Source of the DNA: Chlamydoabsidia padenii
Taxonomy: Eukaryota; Mucoromycota; Mucoromycetes; Mucorales; Cunninghamellaceae
Length of the DNA stretch: 64,000 bases
Direction of reading: 5' to 3'
Assembly: GCA_025330725.1 (NCBI GenBank)
Contig: JAIWND010000013.1
Span: 496,001-560,000 of the forward strand
Part shown: piece by piece, positions 44,098 to 56,445 of the stretch
How the letters are laid out: the number at the start of each line of letters is the position of its first letter
Position numbering within the stretch: position 1 is the stretch's first letter
The notes under the pieces: generated by a model
Database searches by the model: none
What the model saw: the letters and a program-made list of their open reading frames with translations, nothing else
Told to the model about the DNA's origin: nothing
Translations under genes and position numbers: made by a program

Positions 44098-45101
44098 TCA
44101 TTTATTGTGGGGTAAACCAATCGACGTACAAGCACCTGCAAAATCATGCCAAATAATATATGAGAGACCACCTGCTGTTATACTACCAATCAAATCAAAG
44201 AACTTATCCCATCCCCTGAGTTGTTTGTGAGTTGTGTTGTTTCCAATTTAATTTCCCTGATCCACCAAACGAGTCTTGGCTCGAGAGCTGCTTTAATGTC
44301 TTGTTGTCGATCAATGAGGATCGCCTTTGTTGGTGTTGTTGTATAGATAACGTTGACAAAAGTAAGTCAATGCATGAATCTAGGCTGCCATGTTTGTATT
44401 AAAGGTGTCTGCACTGTTGATATCCATTCCTCGGTGAAGTCCAGTCGTTTCCTCAAAGTGGTGCGCTCGAGACGTATCCATTTAAATGTAACACAATGTT
44501 GATGATGTTCATCGTCAAGTATAAAAAACACCTACAAAGCAATCAAAGCCGTTAAAGAATGTCGAAGTTTAGTATCAAGAGCAGATACTTACGTCAAATG
44601 GAGGTATGTGGCCGTAGGCGGAGCTGGATGAAGATTGATCGCCAAGAAGAGTAGACAAACGGGACACATTGACTTGGTGCAGTAAAGTAGTACGATGTAC
44701 AAGTGAAAAAAAAAAAAGTTGAATATGCGTCCATGAGTCCCACTTTGTGTTTTGTTTTTTACCTGATTGTGCTTCACCACACCTTGTGCGCGAAGACATA
44801 GAAAGAAGAGTTCAAGTATGACAGCTTGGGTTGTACGTTCCGCCTGACAAGACTGGAGAGAGGAATACTAAAGTAAACAAAAACAAAAAAAGAAGAAGAA
44901 GAAGAAGAGGTTAACAAACAAAAGAATCAAGTACTGCAAGATGAATTACTTGCCTGGTATTTTAAAAGGATGTCAATGAACGTCAATAATATGGACCATG
45001 CAAAAGGGCACTTGTTCCAAAGAGAGAGTCTTGTCACCTGGGTAGAAATCCATGAGATACATTAGGACAACCTCCACGGCAATTGATTGATAATATCTAT
45101 A
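44098..45101 (-). pseudogene. Broken multi-exon gene, unidentified
   Basis: Leftward: YYQSIAVEVVLMYLMDFYPG (from 45101), a one-base frame change, WSILLTFIDILLKYQ, a GC-AG intron (44853-44953), AERTTQAVILELFFLCLRAQ, an intron, SRLSTLLGDQSSSSSAYG then, across GTAAGT...TTGTAG, FILDDEHHQHCVTFKWIRLE and KRLDFTEEWISTVQTPLIQT. An in-frame TGA or frame change near 44370 follows. The end reads GWDKFFDLIGSITAGGLSYI and GLPHNK with TGA at 44098-44100. Exon-like coding potential is clear, but at least two frame breaks exist. A short paralogous piece is at about 39750. No family recognised. Confidence 0.4.
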
Positions 45102-45965
45102 AACAAGAAGATCAGTAATTGTATTGTGATGCACCTTTTACTTACTAGTCATTTGGCCTACCATTTGCTTCGAGAAGGAGTCATAGTTATCAAGGGGGTG
45201 GTTGGTGGCGAAGGAAGAGTAAAGAGACACAAATAAACAAAACAAAACAAAATAATAAATCCTTCGGGTGCACACACCCCCTTTTCCGAAGCCAAACAAA
45301 AGAAAAAGAGAAGAGAGGAAAAAGCGGGTTCAGTAAGACATGAAAAATGACGGAGTTGAAAATGTGCCTCACAAGACACGCCAATGCCTATGATACTGTT
45401 CAATCAATATTAGATTACGATGCTTCGATTCGAAAAGCAGAAAACAAGTAAAAATGGTTATATGAAAGCTTAATACTTGCTTTCCTCCTCATCCCTTTTG
45501 TCAATTGGCAAGATAGTGTAAAGTGACTTTTTTGATTACAAGGGGGAAGGAGAATAGAAGTCGGCAGATGTTTTTTGATAGTCTATTTAAGAAAACAAGG
45601 AGGAAAAAAGAGGGAAATAAAGGAGGAAGGAGAGCATAAAAAAGTAAACAAAGGAAGTACTGTATCGTAGGAACTGTATTTCTAGTGCTGCTATCCCCAG
45701 GATTAAGAAGTAGCAATCGTATTGCTGGTTCGTGTGTACTTTTTTACACTCCGGACCTTCGCCATAAAAGTTGCCACATTATGTCCCTTGAATCTTCCCC
45801 CTTTTCGACTCCTTTTTTTTTTTTTTTTCTTCAAAAATTCAAATCCCGCCTTCTCATATAAATTTTTCCACTCTCTCTGCATTTCAATTTTTTGTTCTCT
45901 TTCCATTATTTTCCACCTTCTCACTTGTTTTTATATCCCCTTTACTTTTATACTATTTTACCACA
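45102..45965. other. Spacer and promoter of the zinc-finger gene
   Basis: A T run and the exact motif TTCAAATCCCGC (45838-45849) lie 116-128 bp before the zinc-finger ATG; a TATA-like TTTTATATCCCC is at about 45930. Nothing coding seen. Confidence 0.45.
45838..45849 (-). promoter_or_regulatory. GCGGGATTTGAA motif before the zinc-finger gene
   Basis: Exact match in the orientation opposite to the gene, 116 bp before its ATG. Confidence 0.65.
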
Positions 45966-47308
45966 ATGTCTTTCGAGATTGACCGTCCTATGCACTTTTT
46001 ACCTCCAACTACTTTTATAAAAGAAGACTTGGGTTTCGGGCACTCGGACTTTACTCATCATCAACATCGGTCTCAACAACATGACTCCATTGTCTACTCA
46101 CCCACTTACAGCGTCACTAGCACAACTAACGAAGGAATGGATAAAATTGGATCAAAAGTCAATCAAGCATATAATGGTCTCACTCCTCCTCCTCCTTTTC
46201 ACCATGATCTACCCTCATTTAATTATGCTTCTACTGGTCTACCGATGGGTCCTTTGGCAACAACGCCATCTGCTTCAATGTATCAAGTCGGAGCGTCTTT
46301 TCCCGATTTGGACAATGGCTCATTATCATCACCAACATCTGTTTCTTCTCCATCAAGAATTAATGAAGAAGGTCATCATTACTCTCAACAACAAACAGAT
46401 GCATTATCACCATTACCCACCAATGTATCCATGTACTCACCACACTTTACAGCAAGAAATGGATTAGATACAAAGATATCACCACCTTCTATCGCCATGA
46501 TCCAGCAGCACCAACATCATCAACACTCAATGGGATGGAAACAAGATCTATATTCGCCTCCTGCTTCTTCAAATGAACCATGGCAGTCTGAAGATGGTTT
46601 TTATCCAGCAACACCAACTCCTCGATCTTCTTCCCACAGTCCACCTCATCAACACCGTAATATGCCACCATGCAATTGTGCCCCTATGATGCAATATACT
46701 CCAATCTACAACAACTCCAATTCAGCACTACCACCTTATCATGGTCTCTCTTCAACCATGGGATTATCATCAACACCTCCTCACCAATATCCTACTTATG
46801 ATTCTCATTTGGACTTATCACCATCGTCTTCCTCCTCATTATCAGATGATTATCACCGCCACCAACATTCTCATTATCGCCGTCAGCGTCACTCTCTGAA
46901 CAACAACAACATTATGGGAACAAATCCAGCCTTGTCTTCTTCATCCTCTTCTTCATCCTCTTCTTCCTCAAGCAATCGAGCAACAACAAGCCTGTCTACA
47001 ACTCCTCGAAGATACAAATGTACGGTTTGTGTTAAACGGTTTACCCGGCCTAGCTCATTGGCCACTCACATGCACAGCCATACTGGCGAGGTAAGAACAA
47101 AAAAAACAAAAAAAAAAACAAAAAAAAACAGAAGGATGTGGGTTTAACTTTATCTACCTTTATTATATAGAAACCTTACAAATGTACTGTGGATGGCTGT
47201 GGTCGACGATTCTCGGTGGTCAGCAATCTAAGAAGACATGCCAAAATTCATCTTCACGCAAACTCTATGGTTGGCATCTCTGGACGGAAATTAGATATGA
47301 CTTCCTAG
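45966..47308 (+). CDS. C2H2 zinc-finger transcription factor, two fingers
   Basis: Two exons: 45966-47090 and 47171-47308; 420 residues. The long N-terminal part is rich in Ser, Pro, His and Gln, with a Ser run (about residues 326-340) and a basic patch (DDYHRHQHSHYRRQRHS). Two adjacent fingers lie at the C-terminus: CTVCVKRFTRPSSLATHMHSH and, beginning in exon 2, CTVDGCGRRFSVVSNLRRHAKIH (one residue pattern per finger, C2H2), joined by the canonical TGEKPYK linker that is created across the intron. The protein ends GRKLDMTS. Expected to be nuclear; the target sites are unknown. Fungal developmental or stress regulators often have this layout. Confidence 0.88.
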
Positions 47309-48920
47309 GATTGGTCCTTCTTGTAGTTATTACTCCTGTTTGTTTATTGTGTTGTTGTTATTTGTAATTCATGCCCTCTCACCCACTCCATTTACCTATT
47401 ATTAGTATCATTACCAGTGTTTTTATTATTATCCCTATACTTTACATATATATACATATATACATTTATAATAGGTGCCTGTACCTATGTGTTTATCTTT
47501 TTTATACTCGATCTCTCTCACTCTACTCTCTATCTTGTCATATCTTTGATGCTTCTTCCTTTTGTATAATAAAATAATTTATGTTTATCAATATATACCA
47601 AGTGCAGTATGTGGTTTATGATGTGATGATTTGATGATGTGCTGATGTGCTGATGCGTTTATGTGTATAATTCATCATTATGAAAGTTGGGCGGTGAAAA
47701 AGCGGGATTGGAAATTGGAACGAGGTGCATGAATCTTGCATATAAAGTTAGCCACGTGGGTCGGGATTTCAATACTTTGGAAAAATCCTGGACCAACTCC
47801 TTACGATAACAAGTTCATGATTCTATGATATAGCACTTAATGAACCTCCTCCCCCCTTAAAAAACATGACAACCCCTCGTGCAACCATGAAACAATCAAA
47901 TTAAATTCGTCTCATTAGACGAATAAAACAAATCAATATCAATATCAACCAAGTAAAGACCAATACAAGAATAGAACGATGTTTGTATAGAGTATATTGT
48001 ACTAACATTTACATATCACACATCAAATTGAAAAAGAAAGAAAAGAAAAAGAGACCCGATACAGTTCAAATATAGATAAAGTTGTTGTTGTGTATTGAAT
48101 CATCATGAGGCGCTTAAACGCAGGAGTAAGGAAAAGAAAAAAGTACCTTATCTCTCTCTCTCTCTCTATTTACGGTGAAGACACAGCTAAAAAAAATGAC
48201 GATAATTGTTTCCGCGGGCGAGTGTTAAGTTATGTAGATACTTGCTTGCATAGAGATCAGAAAGGGAGGAGGCAGTTTGGCAAAGGGGCGCGCATACGGG
48301 ATCAATCTCTTACCGATCATATGCACTTTACAAATATCTACACCTCAACTGTTCCTTTATTCTTTTTTTGTATAACAAGGTACATAAAAAAACTACTACA
48401 GGCAAGATGCCATCGGCACTGGGAGGGGGGTTGACAAAAGGGTGGTAGTATTTGACTTCCAAAGAAAGAAAAGATCGGGACTTTAATATATTGAGTTTCT
48501 TTTCATATCCCGTTCAGGGGTAACTTTTTTTTCATCCCTTCGTTTTGGACCTGTTTATTCCTTGGGGCTGAAGTATATCATGCTTGGTTAATTTCGTCGG
48601 ATATGGTAATGGTTACCTAGATAATTTTTGATTCTCTTGTCTTTAATTGATGAGACAGTACCATGATGAAGGGATCTATCTTCAGTTGACTGACTGCGCT
48701 ACCATGTGCTGAGATATTATTTATCCAGCCTCAGCATGATAGGAAAACTCATTTAGCCCATAAGATTGAATTGTTCAAAACAGGATCTAGTTGAAACTTT
48801 CAAGGGTCAATGCATATTTGTCCTCTGTCGCCGTTTTAATTTTCCCACTTCTTCTAGGTATCTCTGCCTTTTCTTTACCTTCCTTTTTTTTTTTTTCTTT
48901 CTCTCTCTTTCTCCCGAATA
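47309..48920. other. Long spacer without a supported gene
   Basis: The first 280 bp are the zinc-finger 3' region (AATAAAATAATTT near 47570). GCGGGATTGGAA (47702-47713) and TCGGGATTTCAA (47761-47772) are motif-like and not next to any start codon. An open frame at 48105-48434 has no protein-like character. A non-coding transcript cannot be excluded. Confidence 0.4.
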
Positions 48921-49950
48921 ATGGCACTCCATTCACCAACGATAAAAAGTGATATTGCTTTTAATCATCTCAAGGCTTCAACATCACTGACTCATGACTT
49001 GTCTTCCACTTCTTCCGACTCGGACGATAATACTGATCAACCACTTATGCGCTTTCAAGTCGTCAACCCTGATACCGAAATAGAAGTCAACAACGATTGT
49101 CAAGAAGAGCAACAAAACAGTAGCGAATACGCCAAAGATTCAACTACTACCTCCTCAATAAAGTCTACTCACCATCACACTTGGGACACGGAGGAAGGCC
49201 CGAAAGACAAGACAATACAGCAACAATACAGCAGCAACGATTCAGCAACTACATCCTCAACCATATCACATCTCTCAAGAAGGCATTCAAAAATATTGGA
49301 TAGCGAATCACCATCAGTCTATTCTCAACCCAATCAGCAACAACGGTCTGGAATGCATCCCATACCTGAATTACTAGAATACCAGCCACACCATTTACGC
49401 GCTAGTATTGTCGAACCTCTTACTGCATCCACCAAACGACTGTCACTTGGTAATAACAGCAACACTAGGACCCAGCCGGTAGAGCCTCCAAGACTTATCA
49501 TTCCACCTGCACCATCATCACCACCATTTACACAAACCCTTGCTAATAACAATAGCAATTTGGATTCAGTGGTACAATCAACATCAGCATTAACCTCTAG
49601 GACTCAGTTTAAAGACGATAAGACTTTGGAAATGAAAAACAGTCGGGATTTGGATCAATCACAACAGGATTACTACCAGCAGGAGCTTTATCATCAACAT
49701 GATCATCATCTACCACATCAACAGGATTATCATCATCAACCACATGAATATAATCATCATCTACCACAGGAACAAAACTATTATCAGCAGGATTATTACC
49801 AAGAACAACAATGGTCTCAACATGATTATCAACATGATTATCAACATGATTATCCATATCCATATCAACATCAATACCAACAACAGCAACAACAGCAACA
49901 ACAGCAACAACAGCAACAACAGCAACAACAGCAACAACAGCAACAACAGC

Positions 49951-50002
<52 letters not shown>

Positions 50003-50662
50003 GCAACAGCAACAATATAATCATCATCATCATCACCTTCGCCAGCAACCCAACAACATTGATATCAGCGTAAACGGCAATAACGAAAGTGTAGCCGGCT
50101 CCAGCATGACTTCTCAAAGCCCGACCTCGTGCTTCTCTCCTGGTATAAACAACAAACCAGCAAACCAAGCCCACTCATCCAAATATAGTCGAGCCTCCTA
50201 CAGTCTGGCCAATAACCAAGGTGCTCTCAAGTTGTATCGTGAAATGGCAGAAAAAACACAAGACCCGACGATTCAGTTGTCCTATGCAAAATACCTATTG
50301 GAAATGGCCGATCTATACCAGCAACCTATATCTTTAACACCAGGATCAATAAACGACAATGAAGGCTTACAGAAAAAAAAGGCACTGGAACAAGAAGGCA
50401 TTCGATGGATCCGGCGCTTATCTAAAAACGGGGTAGGGGAAGCTGCTTTTATGGAGGGTAGGTGGATGGAAACACAACAGCATGGATTCAAGACAAGACA
50501 TGCTTACAAGATCGATCGGCGGTACCAGATTGCTGCTCAGGCTGGTGTTGCTGAAGCATCTTATCGATTGGCGGTGCGACAGGAAGCGACTGGGAACCCT
50601 CTTGATACTTTCCGACTCTATCAAAAAGCAGCAGAACTTAAATGTGTACAAGCAGTTTATGC

Positions 50663-50713
<51 letters not shown>

Positions 50714-51697
50714 TGGCAGGATCAATTCAACTCTTCTTCTTCTTCTTGTACCTTTTCTTATTTTAGAGAATGGCCAAGATATATCTACATGGGGAACTGG
50801 AACAGATGCAACATTTGGTGATGGGTATGAACTACTTGGTTTCGGCAGTTAATGATGCTACAACTGAATGTAACGAACCTCCTTATGTCCTTGCCTTGAT
50901 TCTCACCAACAAATACTCCAAAGTGGCTGTACCAAGGTAATGATACTAAACAAAAATAAAAATAAAAAGCAATCCAAGAAGGAAATCATCTGACCTCTTT
51001 TTTTCTTCTAATTTCAGTGAACTGATCAAATCATATGGTGGCATCATGAAGGTACCCGAATACATGGAAAAAGCAGCTAATCTGGGAAACATTGGTGCCA
51101 AGAATCGAACGGGATATATCTATGAACATGGATCATATGGGGTGAAAATGGACCTGGCCAAAGCATTCAAGTACTATGAAGAAGCCGCTCATCAGGGTAA
51201 CCATCTTCATGCCATGGTAGGTCTTAGTCGACTTTATAATGGGGGATGTCATGGACCGAACGATAATGATGATTTACTTCGCATCAACAATGATGGGTCT
51301 GGGTGGTTGGCGTCTCATCCCAAAGACGAAGATAAATCTTTTTATTGGTGCCAACGTGCTGCTCAAGGTGGATTACCTGAAGGTCTTTACTTATTAGGGT
51401 AAATGAAGGCGGAGGGACCAAGTCGTCATACTTACGCTTTTATTTTTATTTTTAAATAGATGGTATTATGAAATTGGATGGGGTGTCCCACGAGACTATC
51501 ATCACTCGGTGGAATGTTATCAACAGGCGGCAACTAAAGGGTATCTTGATGCAAAGAATCGACTGAAGACAGGGAATTCATTTACCAGGCAACAGCATGA
51601 AGAAACTTTGGGCAACAGTAATCGACAACCAATAGTCCTGTCTCCTAGTGGTAGTGGCAGCAATAATAGAACTAGTGATGAATGTTTAGTGATGTAG
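48921..51697 (+). CDS. SEL1-repeat protein, Skt5/chitin synthase regulatory factor type
   Basis: Four exons: 48921-50660, 50767-50936, 51018-51398, 51460-51697; about 842 residues. The N-terminal half is disordered and low complexity, with about 46 consecutive Gln (49878-50015) next to His/Tyr repeats. The C-terminal half has SEL1 repeats: IQLSYAKYLLEMADLYQQ, GVGEAAFMEGRWMETQQHG, AGVAEASYRLAVRQEATGN, CVQAVYRMAKIYLHGEL, GNIGAKNRTGYIYEHGSYGV, GGLPEGLYLLGWYYEIGWGV. Such proteins (Skt5/Chs4 group) recruit and activate chitin synthase at the cell surface; a different SEL1 scaffold remains possible. Exon 1 must end at TAT|GCAAGT (a GC-AG intron). The nearby GTAAAA donor would shift the frame and stop at 50852. 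No C-terminal CAAX box is present. Confidence 0.85.
50661..50766 (+). other. GC-AG intron with a long A tract
   Basis: The donor is GCAAGT and the acceptor ATTTTAG. Only this choice keeps phase 0 and rebuilds the SEL1 repeat VQAVYRMAKIY. The intron contains about 42 consecutive A, then a CT-rich stretch. Confidence 0.75.
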
Positions 51698-52064
51698 CAT
51701 TACCCGGTATATAGCCTTTTTTTTTTTTTTTTTTTTTACCTTTTATTCCTTACCCCACTAATAAACTAATATCATTTGTCTACAGTAGTTTAGTCTTTTA
51801 AAGTCATGTCATCAATAAAAAAATACAATATGTTACAAAACCAAACAGGATTTTTATTGTTGGATAAGGGATGTCAAATATATGGGTTAAAGTATACTTT
51901 TTCGTTTTGTTTTTATCAAATAACTATAAAATATTATACATCTAATCAACCCACAAGAGTGAAATAAACAAAGCAAACAATCACAATAACATATACAAGG
52001 AAGCTACATTAAACATTCAAATAACAGGGGAAGGTGGAAGGGAGAGGAGGTTATTGTCTATTAA
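51698..52064. other. Convergent 3' spacer
   Basis: Lies between the SEL1 gene and CLU1 ends. It holds a T run at about 51717-51737 and AATAAA-type signals on both strands. No gene. Confidence 0.5.
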
Positions 52065-55000
52065 CTAATGACGCTTTTGAGATTTCTTGCCACTTTTTCG
52101 AGATGATCCAGAAGTTCCATTGTTGATGTATTGAAGAACTTGATCGATTGGCAATTCACCCTTGGCAATTTCAGTAGGCTTGGTGGTATGTTGTTTTGTC
52201 TTGTCGGATGGTTTTTGTTGTTGTTGTAGTTGCTGTTGTTGTTGTTCCAATTCACGAGCACGCTGGGCCTATAAAGTAAAAGGTATTATAAGATACCCTT
52301 CTTTAAATTGCTTACCTCCCCTCCTTTTTTTTTTTTCCCCCGTTCTTACCGTTAATAGCGCATTGGAGGTCAATTCTTTCAACCATGCATCACTTTCTTT
52401 GGTGCGGTAATCATCTTGTCCAAGCTAGAATTAACACGGTTAGTACATGTTCCGTGGAGTGTATTGAAGGGTTTTGTTTTATCTTTTACCTTCTTTTCAA
52501 AAACACCATAAGCAAGACGTTCGGCGGATAATGCTTGATTAAAGTCACCAAGAAGTGTGTATGCCTTGGCAAGTACGTGATATCCAGAGGCGGTAAGCAC
52601 ATGATCCTTTCCAAAGATGTTTTCTTGAGTAGAGCAAGCACGTTCGAAGAATTTAGTACTGGTCTTGTAATCGCGCAGCGATTGAAGCATCACACCGGCG
52701 TTATTCTAGAATGACAGACAATCAAGTTAGTATTATCACTCTGGTATTCCCCTGCCCCTTCTTCTTTTGACTTACATCTGCAGTAGCCGAATCAGGATGA
52801 CCAGGGCCGAATAAAAGATCCCAGTAATACAAAGCATGGCGCAAATAACGTAAAGCCAACTTGGAGCGACCAGCAGCATGTTCAAACAAACCGAGATTCA
52901 ACTATAGCAAAAAAAGGGCATGAGTACTTTTTTTAATCACCGATCATGCCCCACACAATAGTTATGCATACTTACATAATGATGTACGGTTTCGGGATGA
53001 TCCACACCAAGAGTACGTTCAGCCGCAATGACCGCCTTGCGTTGTAAATCCAATGATGCTTCCCGATCTTCATCGTGGTGGTAGATCATAGCCAAGGTAG
53101 CGTAACATTTGCTGGTTTCAGGGTGCAAGAAGCCATAGGTTTGTTCATGCAAGGTGAGAGATTCCATCAATAGTTCCAAACCAAGTTCACGTCGTCCTTG
53201 AACCAGACTGAGTTTTCCAGCTTCGAATGTTTCTTCAGCAAAGACGCTCTATAAAAAAAAGAGGGTAATGTTAGTTCGGGATTTTAAAAAAAGAGGAGGG
53301 CTACCAACTTACTCTGGTGGAAGCTTGTTTCACAATAGGCAAGATGTTCAAGATATCATCTGGAATAAAAGTAGTCTTGCGTCGAGGAGTAGCCGCCAAA
53401 GTATCCACAGCACGTTGTTGTTTCTTGACCTTGCGAGAGTTCTTTTGCTGTTGTTGTTGTTTTTGGCGAGACAATAAGGCTTCCAATTGAGCATCAGCAG
53501 CCGCATTGGCAGCCGCTTCTTCATCACTGTAAGCGGCGAATCTGTAATCACGAGCTTCCAATTGAATACCAGCACGGATACAAGTTTCACGCAAAGTAGG
53601 GATGGGTTTGAGTTGAGACCAATCATCGTCGGTGATAGAGTAACGGAACCAGAGCAAGACTTGTTCTTGTAAAATCTTCTTGAGAGACACAGGAGTCAAG
53701 TGAGCCCAGCTATAGTCGTTCTTGTTCTTACCATCAGGTAAAACAGGCGCAGGCTTGGAGTTAATCGATCCACCGAGTAAACAGTTCAGATAGTGAGAGA
53801 GACACAATCGAGAAGTTTCCAAATCCAAAGTAGCAGTATACTTGCGCAACAAACGTTTACTAGCACGCACAATCATTTCTTGGACAGCCAAAGCCTGGAT
53901 GTGACGAATACGCTTGTCTTCATTGAGAGACACCAATTTAGCCAATTTACCCAAATAACGCATGTTGATGCCACGACGATGCATAGCCTTGGTCAAAGCA
54001 TCACCATCCAAAGGAGAGATCGCATAAGAGGCAAAGTCCAATACCAAAGTGGGAATGATTTCGTTGTTTAAAAATTTAGATGCATCACGGATAACTTTTT
54101 CTTGTTCCTTGATATGATCGCCTTCACCTTGTTTAACATCGGTAAAGACATCGGGGTTAAATGACAATTGGAATTCGCTGGTATCGATCTTGAAGTCTTC
54201 TTCTTCTTCTTCAGGCTGTTGTTGTTGTTGTTGTTGTCCTTCTTCACCATTCACCTTCTTGTCACCATCTTGTTCATCACCAGCAGTATCAGCACGTTCC
54301 TTGCGAATGACGTCTACCTTGGCCTTATACCATTGTCTAAACATGTGTTCCCAATACATGCTCATCAATTCAGGGCGGAGTAATGTCATCTTGTGAGGAT
54401 AAGCAGGAGCACCAGTTTCAGCATTGGCCACACATTCAGATTCTTGGAATTCAATATCGACAGGATTCAATCGGTAGAGATCAAGAAGATAGCGACGACC
54501 ATCAGCACCCAAAAGACCCTTGGTTTCCAAAGAAGTGAAGAGTTTGGTCGAGTTGCCTTCACCATCAACGAGAGCATGTTCAGCCAAGTGTAAAGGTTTA
54601 GCGACATTTTGTTCGATAGATTCATGGAATGCCTTGTCCGCCGTGATCGTTACGCCGTTATCCACCGAGCCATACACGATCGAGTTTTCATCTTGACGTC
54701 GGAAGATACCAGGGACAATACTTTGAGCCACCACACGAATACCCTTGTAGTCCACAATGACACTACCTAGAGTATAAAGACCGTCGGTATCAATGCTGTT
54801 CAGAATCTTGACACCTTCCAAATCCTTGCCAGTAGCGACATGAGCAGCTTCATCCGCACCAAGAGTTTCGAATGTACCACGACCATCGTTTCCTTTGCTA
54901 AAGAAGATATTGTTGTAGACATACATGTGAGATTCTTCAGGTTCCATAGGGTTCAAAGGGATCACCGAGCCATTCGCCACGGCAATAGCACCACGCACAG

Positions 55001-56445
55001 CAGCATCCGTGAATTCAGATTGCACCTTAGTAATGAGTCGTTCACGAAGGACACGTTCTTGCAAGTTGGATTTTGGTAATTCACGGTGAGTTTGAAGTTC
55101 ATCGTTCCAATCACGAAGAGAGTCCACAGCGTCGACACCATAGTTGAGATAAGGTTCAGCAGGTCGTGCAAGATCAAAAGTAGGTTCAGTAGTTTGAGCA
55201 GCCCAAGGATAGCTAGGAAGATAGGTGTTGACAGGGAGGACTTCCAACATGTGATGTTTAGTGATAAAGTCTTGGACCTTGATAAAGTTGGTGGCAAATT
55301 GAGGAGACAAGGATTGCAATAAACGAATGAGAGAGTGTGCACGTTTGCTCGCACCACCACGAGGACGAGGGTTGAATTCTGTTGGAGTCGAGTTGTTGAC
55401 GAAGAAACCAGTGGTCGAAGCCGTGATGCATAATGTTTCATTTTCCAAGGTAACTACATTCAAGTAGAGCAAGTCACCAGCAAGACGACGAGGATGACTA
55501 ACAGGGTTCCAACCGGACAAGGAGAGTGATTTGAGACATTGAGGAGATGTACGTTGGAAGGAAGATGGCACAAAGTCCGATAATTTGGAGGGCGCATTAA
55601 CATCAACACCAGTAAAGGCATGTTCCGGAATAGGTTCAGTCGAAAACATGTCTTCCATTTTCTTGTCACCGTCAGTAACGAATTCTTCATCTATTAGACC
55701 AAGAGATGTTGATGATTAGTTTATAGTTTCACAAACACAAAACATACATTCCCTGTTTCCCTTACTTACCAATTTCGCCAGTTACTGCTGTCAAGAAGGA
55801 GATGGAAGAGTCAATACCAATAGAAGTAGTGTTTTGCTTGTAAGGACCACCCAACAGATCACGAAGACGAGTGATGTGCAAACGAACATCCCGTTCGGTA
55901 TAGTTATCTAAATAAAGAAACAATCAAAAAGTTACTAAAGATCCGCACCATTTATACATGTTTCATCTTTTTTTTTCTTATGCTTACCTTCCACCAATTG
56001 AAGTTCGCTTTCAGTAGTGATACCTTCCACTTCCCCAAGTTCCATAAAGTCGTTGATACGTTTACCGTTGAAGGACAAGTAGAAGCAAGAGTAAGCACAT
56101 GTTTCAGGAGATTCCATGATAGATTGTTTGATATCATGAATGGCTTCACGAGGGCTTGCCTATGATTGTATGGAATGTGTCAGTCAACAAGGGGTAAGCA
56201 GTAAAACCTTTTTTTTTTTTTTTTTTCCTTTTAATACTTACAAGAATCTTGATTTCAGGGAGTTTTCCAGAGGGCAGTTTCACAGTAAGTTGATAGACAT
56301 CTTCCACAGGAGCTTGTTACATATAAATAAAAGACGATTAGTATCAAGGGACAACATTAGTGGAAGGCTTACCTTCTTCCTGAGTGTTCACAATAGTATC
56401 AGGTTGTTGTTGATCAACCTCAGGTTGACGTTCTTGTTCGGCCAT
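52065..56445 (-). CDS. clu1: Clustered mitochondria protein (CLU1/TIF31)
   Basis: About ten minus-strand exons from ATG at 56443-56445 to TAG at 52065-52067; about 1,240 residues, the usual family size. N-terminus MAEQERQPEVDQQQ is followed by a ubiquitin-like CLU-N region (VYQLTVKLPSGKLPEIKIL, FYLSFNGKRINDFMELG). The main exon (about 53312-55692) holds the Clu domain (SFQRTSPQCLKSLSLSGWNP, GDLLYLNVVTLENETLCITA, RRYLLDLYRLNPVDIEF) and the eIF3p135 region (RHIQALAVQEMIVRASKRLL, LDLETSRLCLSHYLNCLLG). The later exons are TPR repeats (LHPETSKCYATLAMIYHH, DHPETVHHY, HPDSATAD, DHVLTASGYHVLAKAY) and end in a Lys/Arg-rich tail (SGKKSQKRH). Family role: cytosolic mRNA-binding factor for mitochondrial distribution and translation of nuclear-encoded mitochondrial mRNAs. 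A Gln/Glu tract interrupts the Clu domain. Confidence 0.95.

Noticed and set aside
44360..44376. In-frame TGA in the broken gene at 44-45 kb as programmed readthrough
   Set aside because: Other frame breaks occur in the same gene and a neighbouring frame reads better around the site, so decay is simpler.
48105..48434. 109-codon plus-strand open frame upstream of the SEL1 gene
   Set aside because: Composition unlike neighbouring proteins, no domain, and it runs across a microsatellite-like CTCTCT tract.
49761..50174. Long minus-strand open frame of leucines opposite the poly-Q tract
   Set aside because: It is only the reverse reading of CAA/CAG repeats within the SEL1 gene and has no other protein character.
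48921..50852. Single long open frame ending at 50852 in the SEL1 gene
   Set aside because: After 50660 it reads through a poly-A intron (a run of Lys codons) and loses the SEL1 pattern; the spliced model restores it.
54962..55441. Open frames on both strands inside CLU1 (for example 159 codons)
   Set aside because: They lie within the strongly conserved CLU1 main exon in other frames and carry no recognisable domain.
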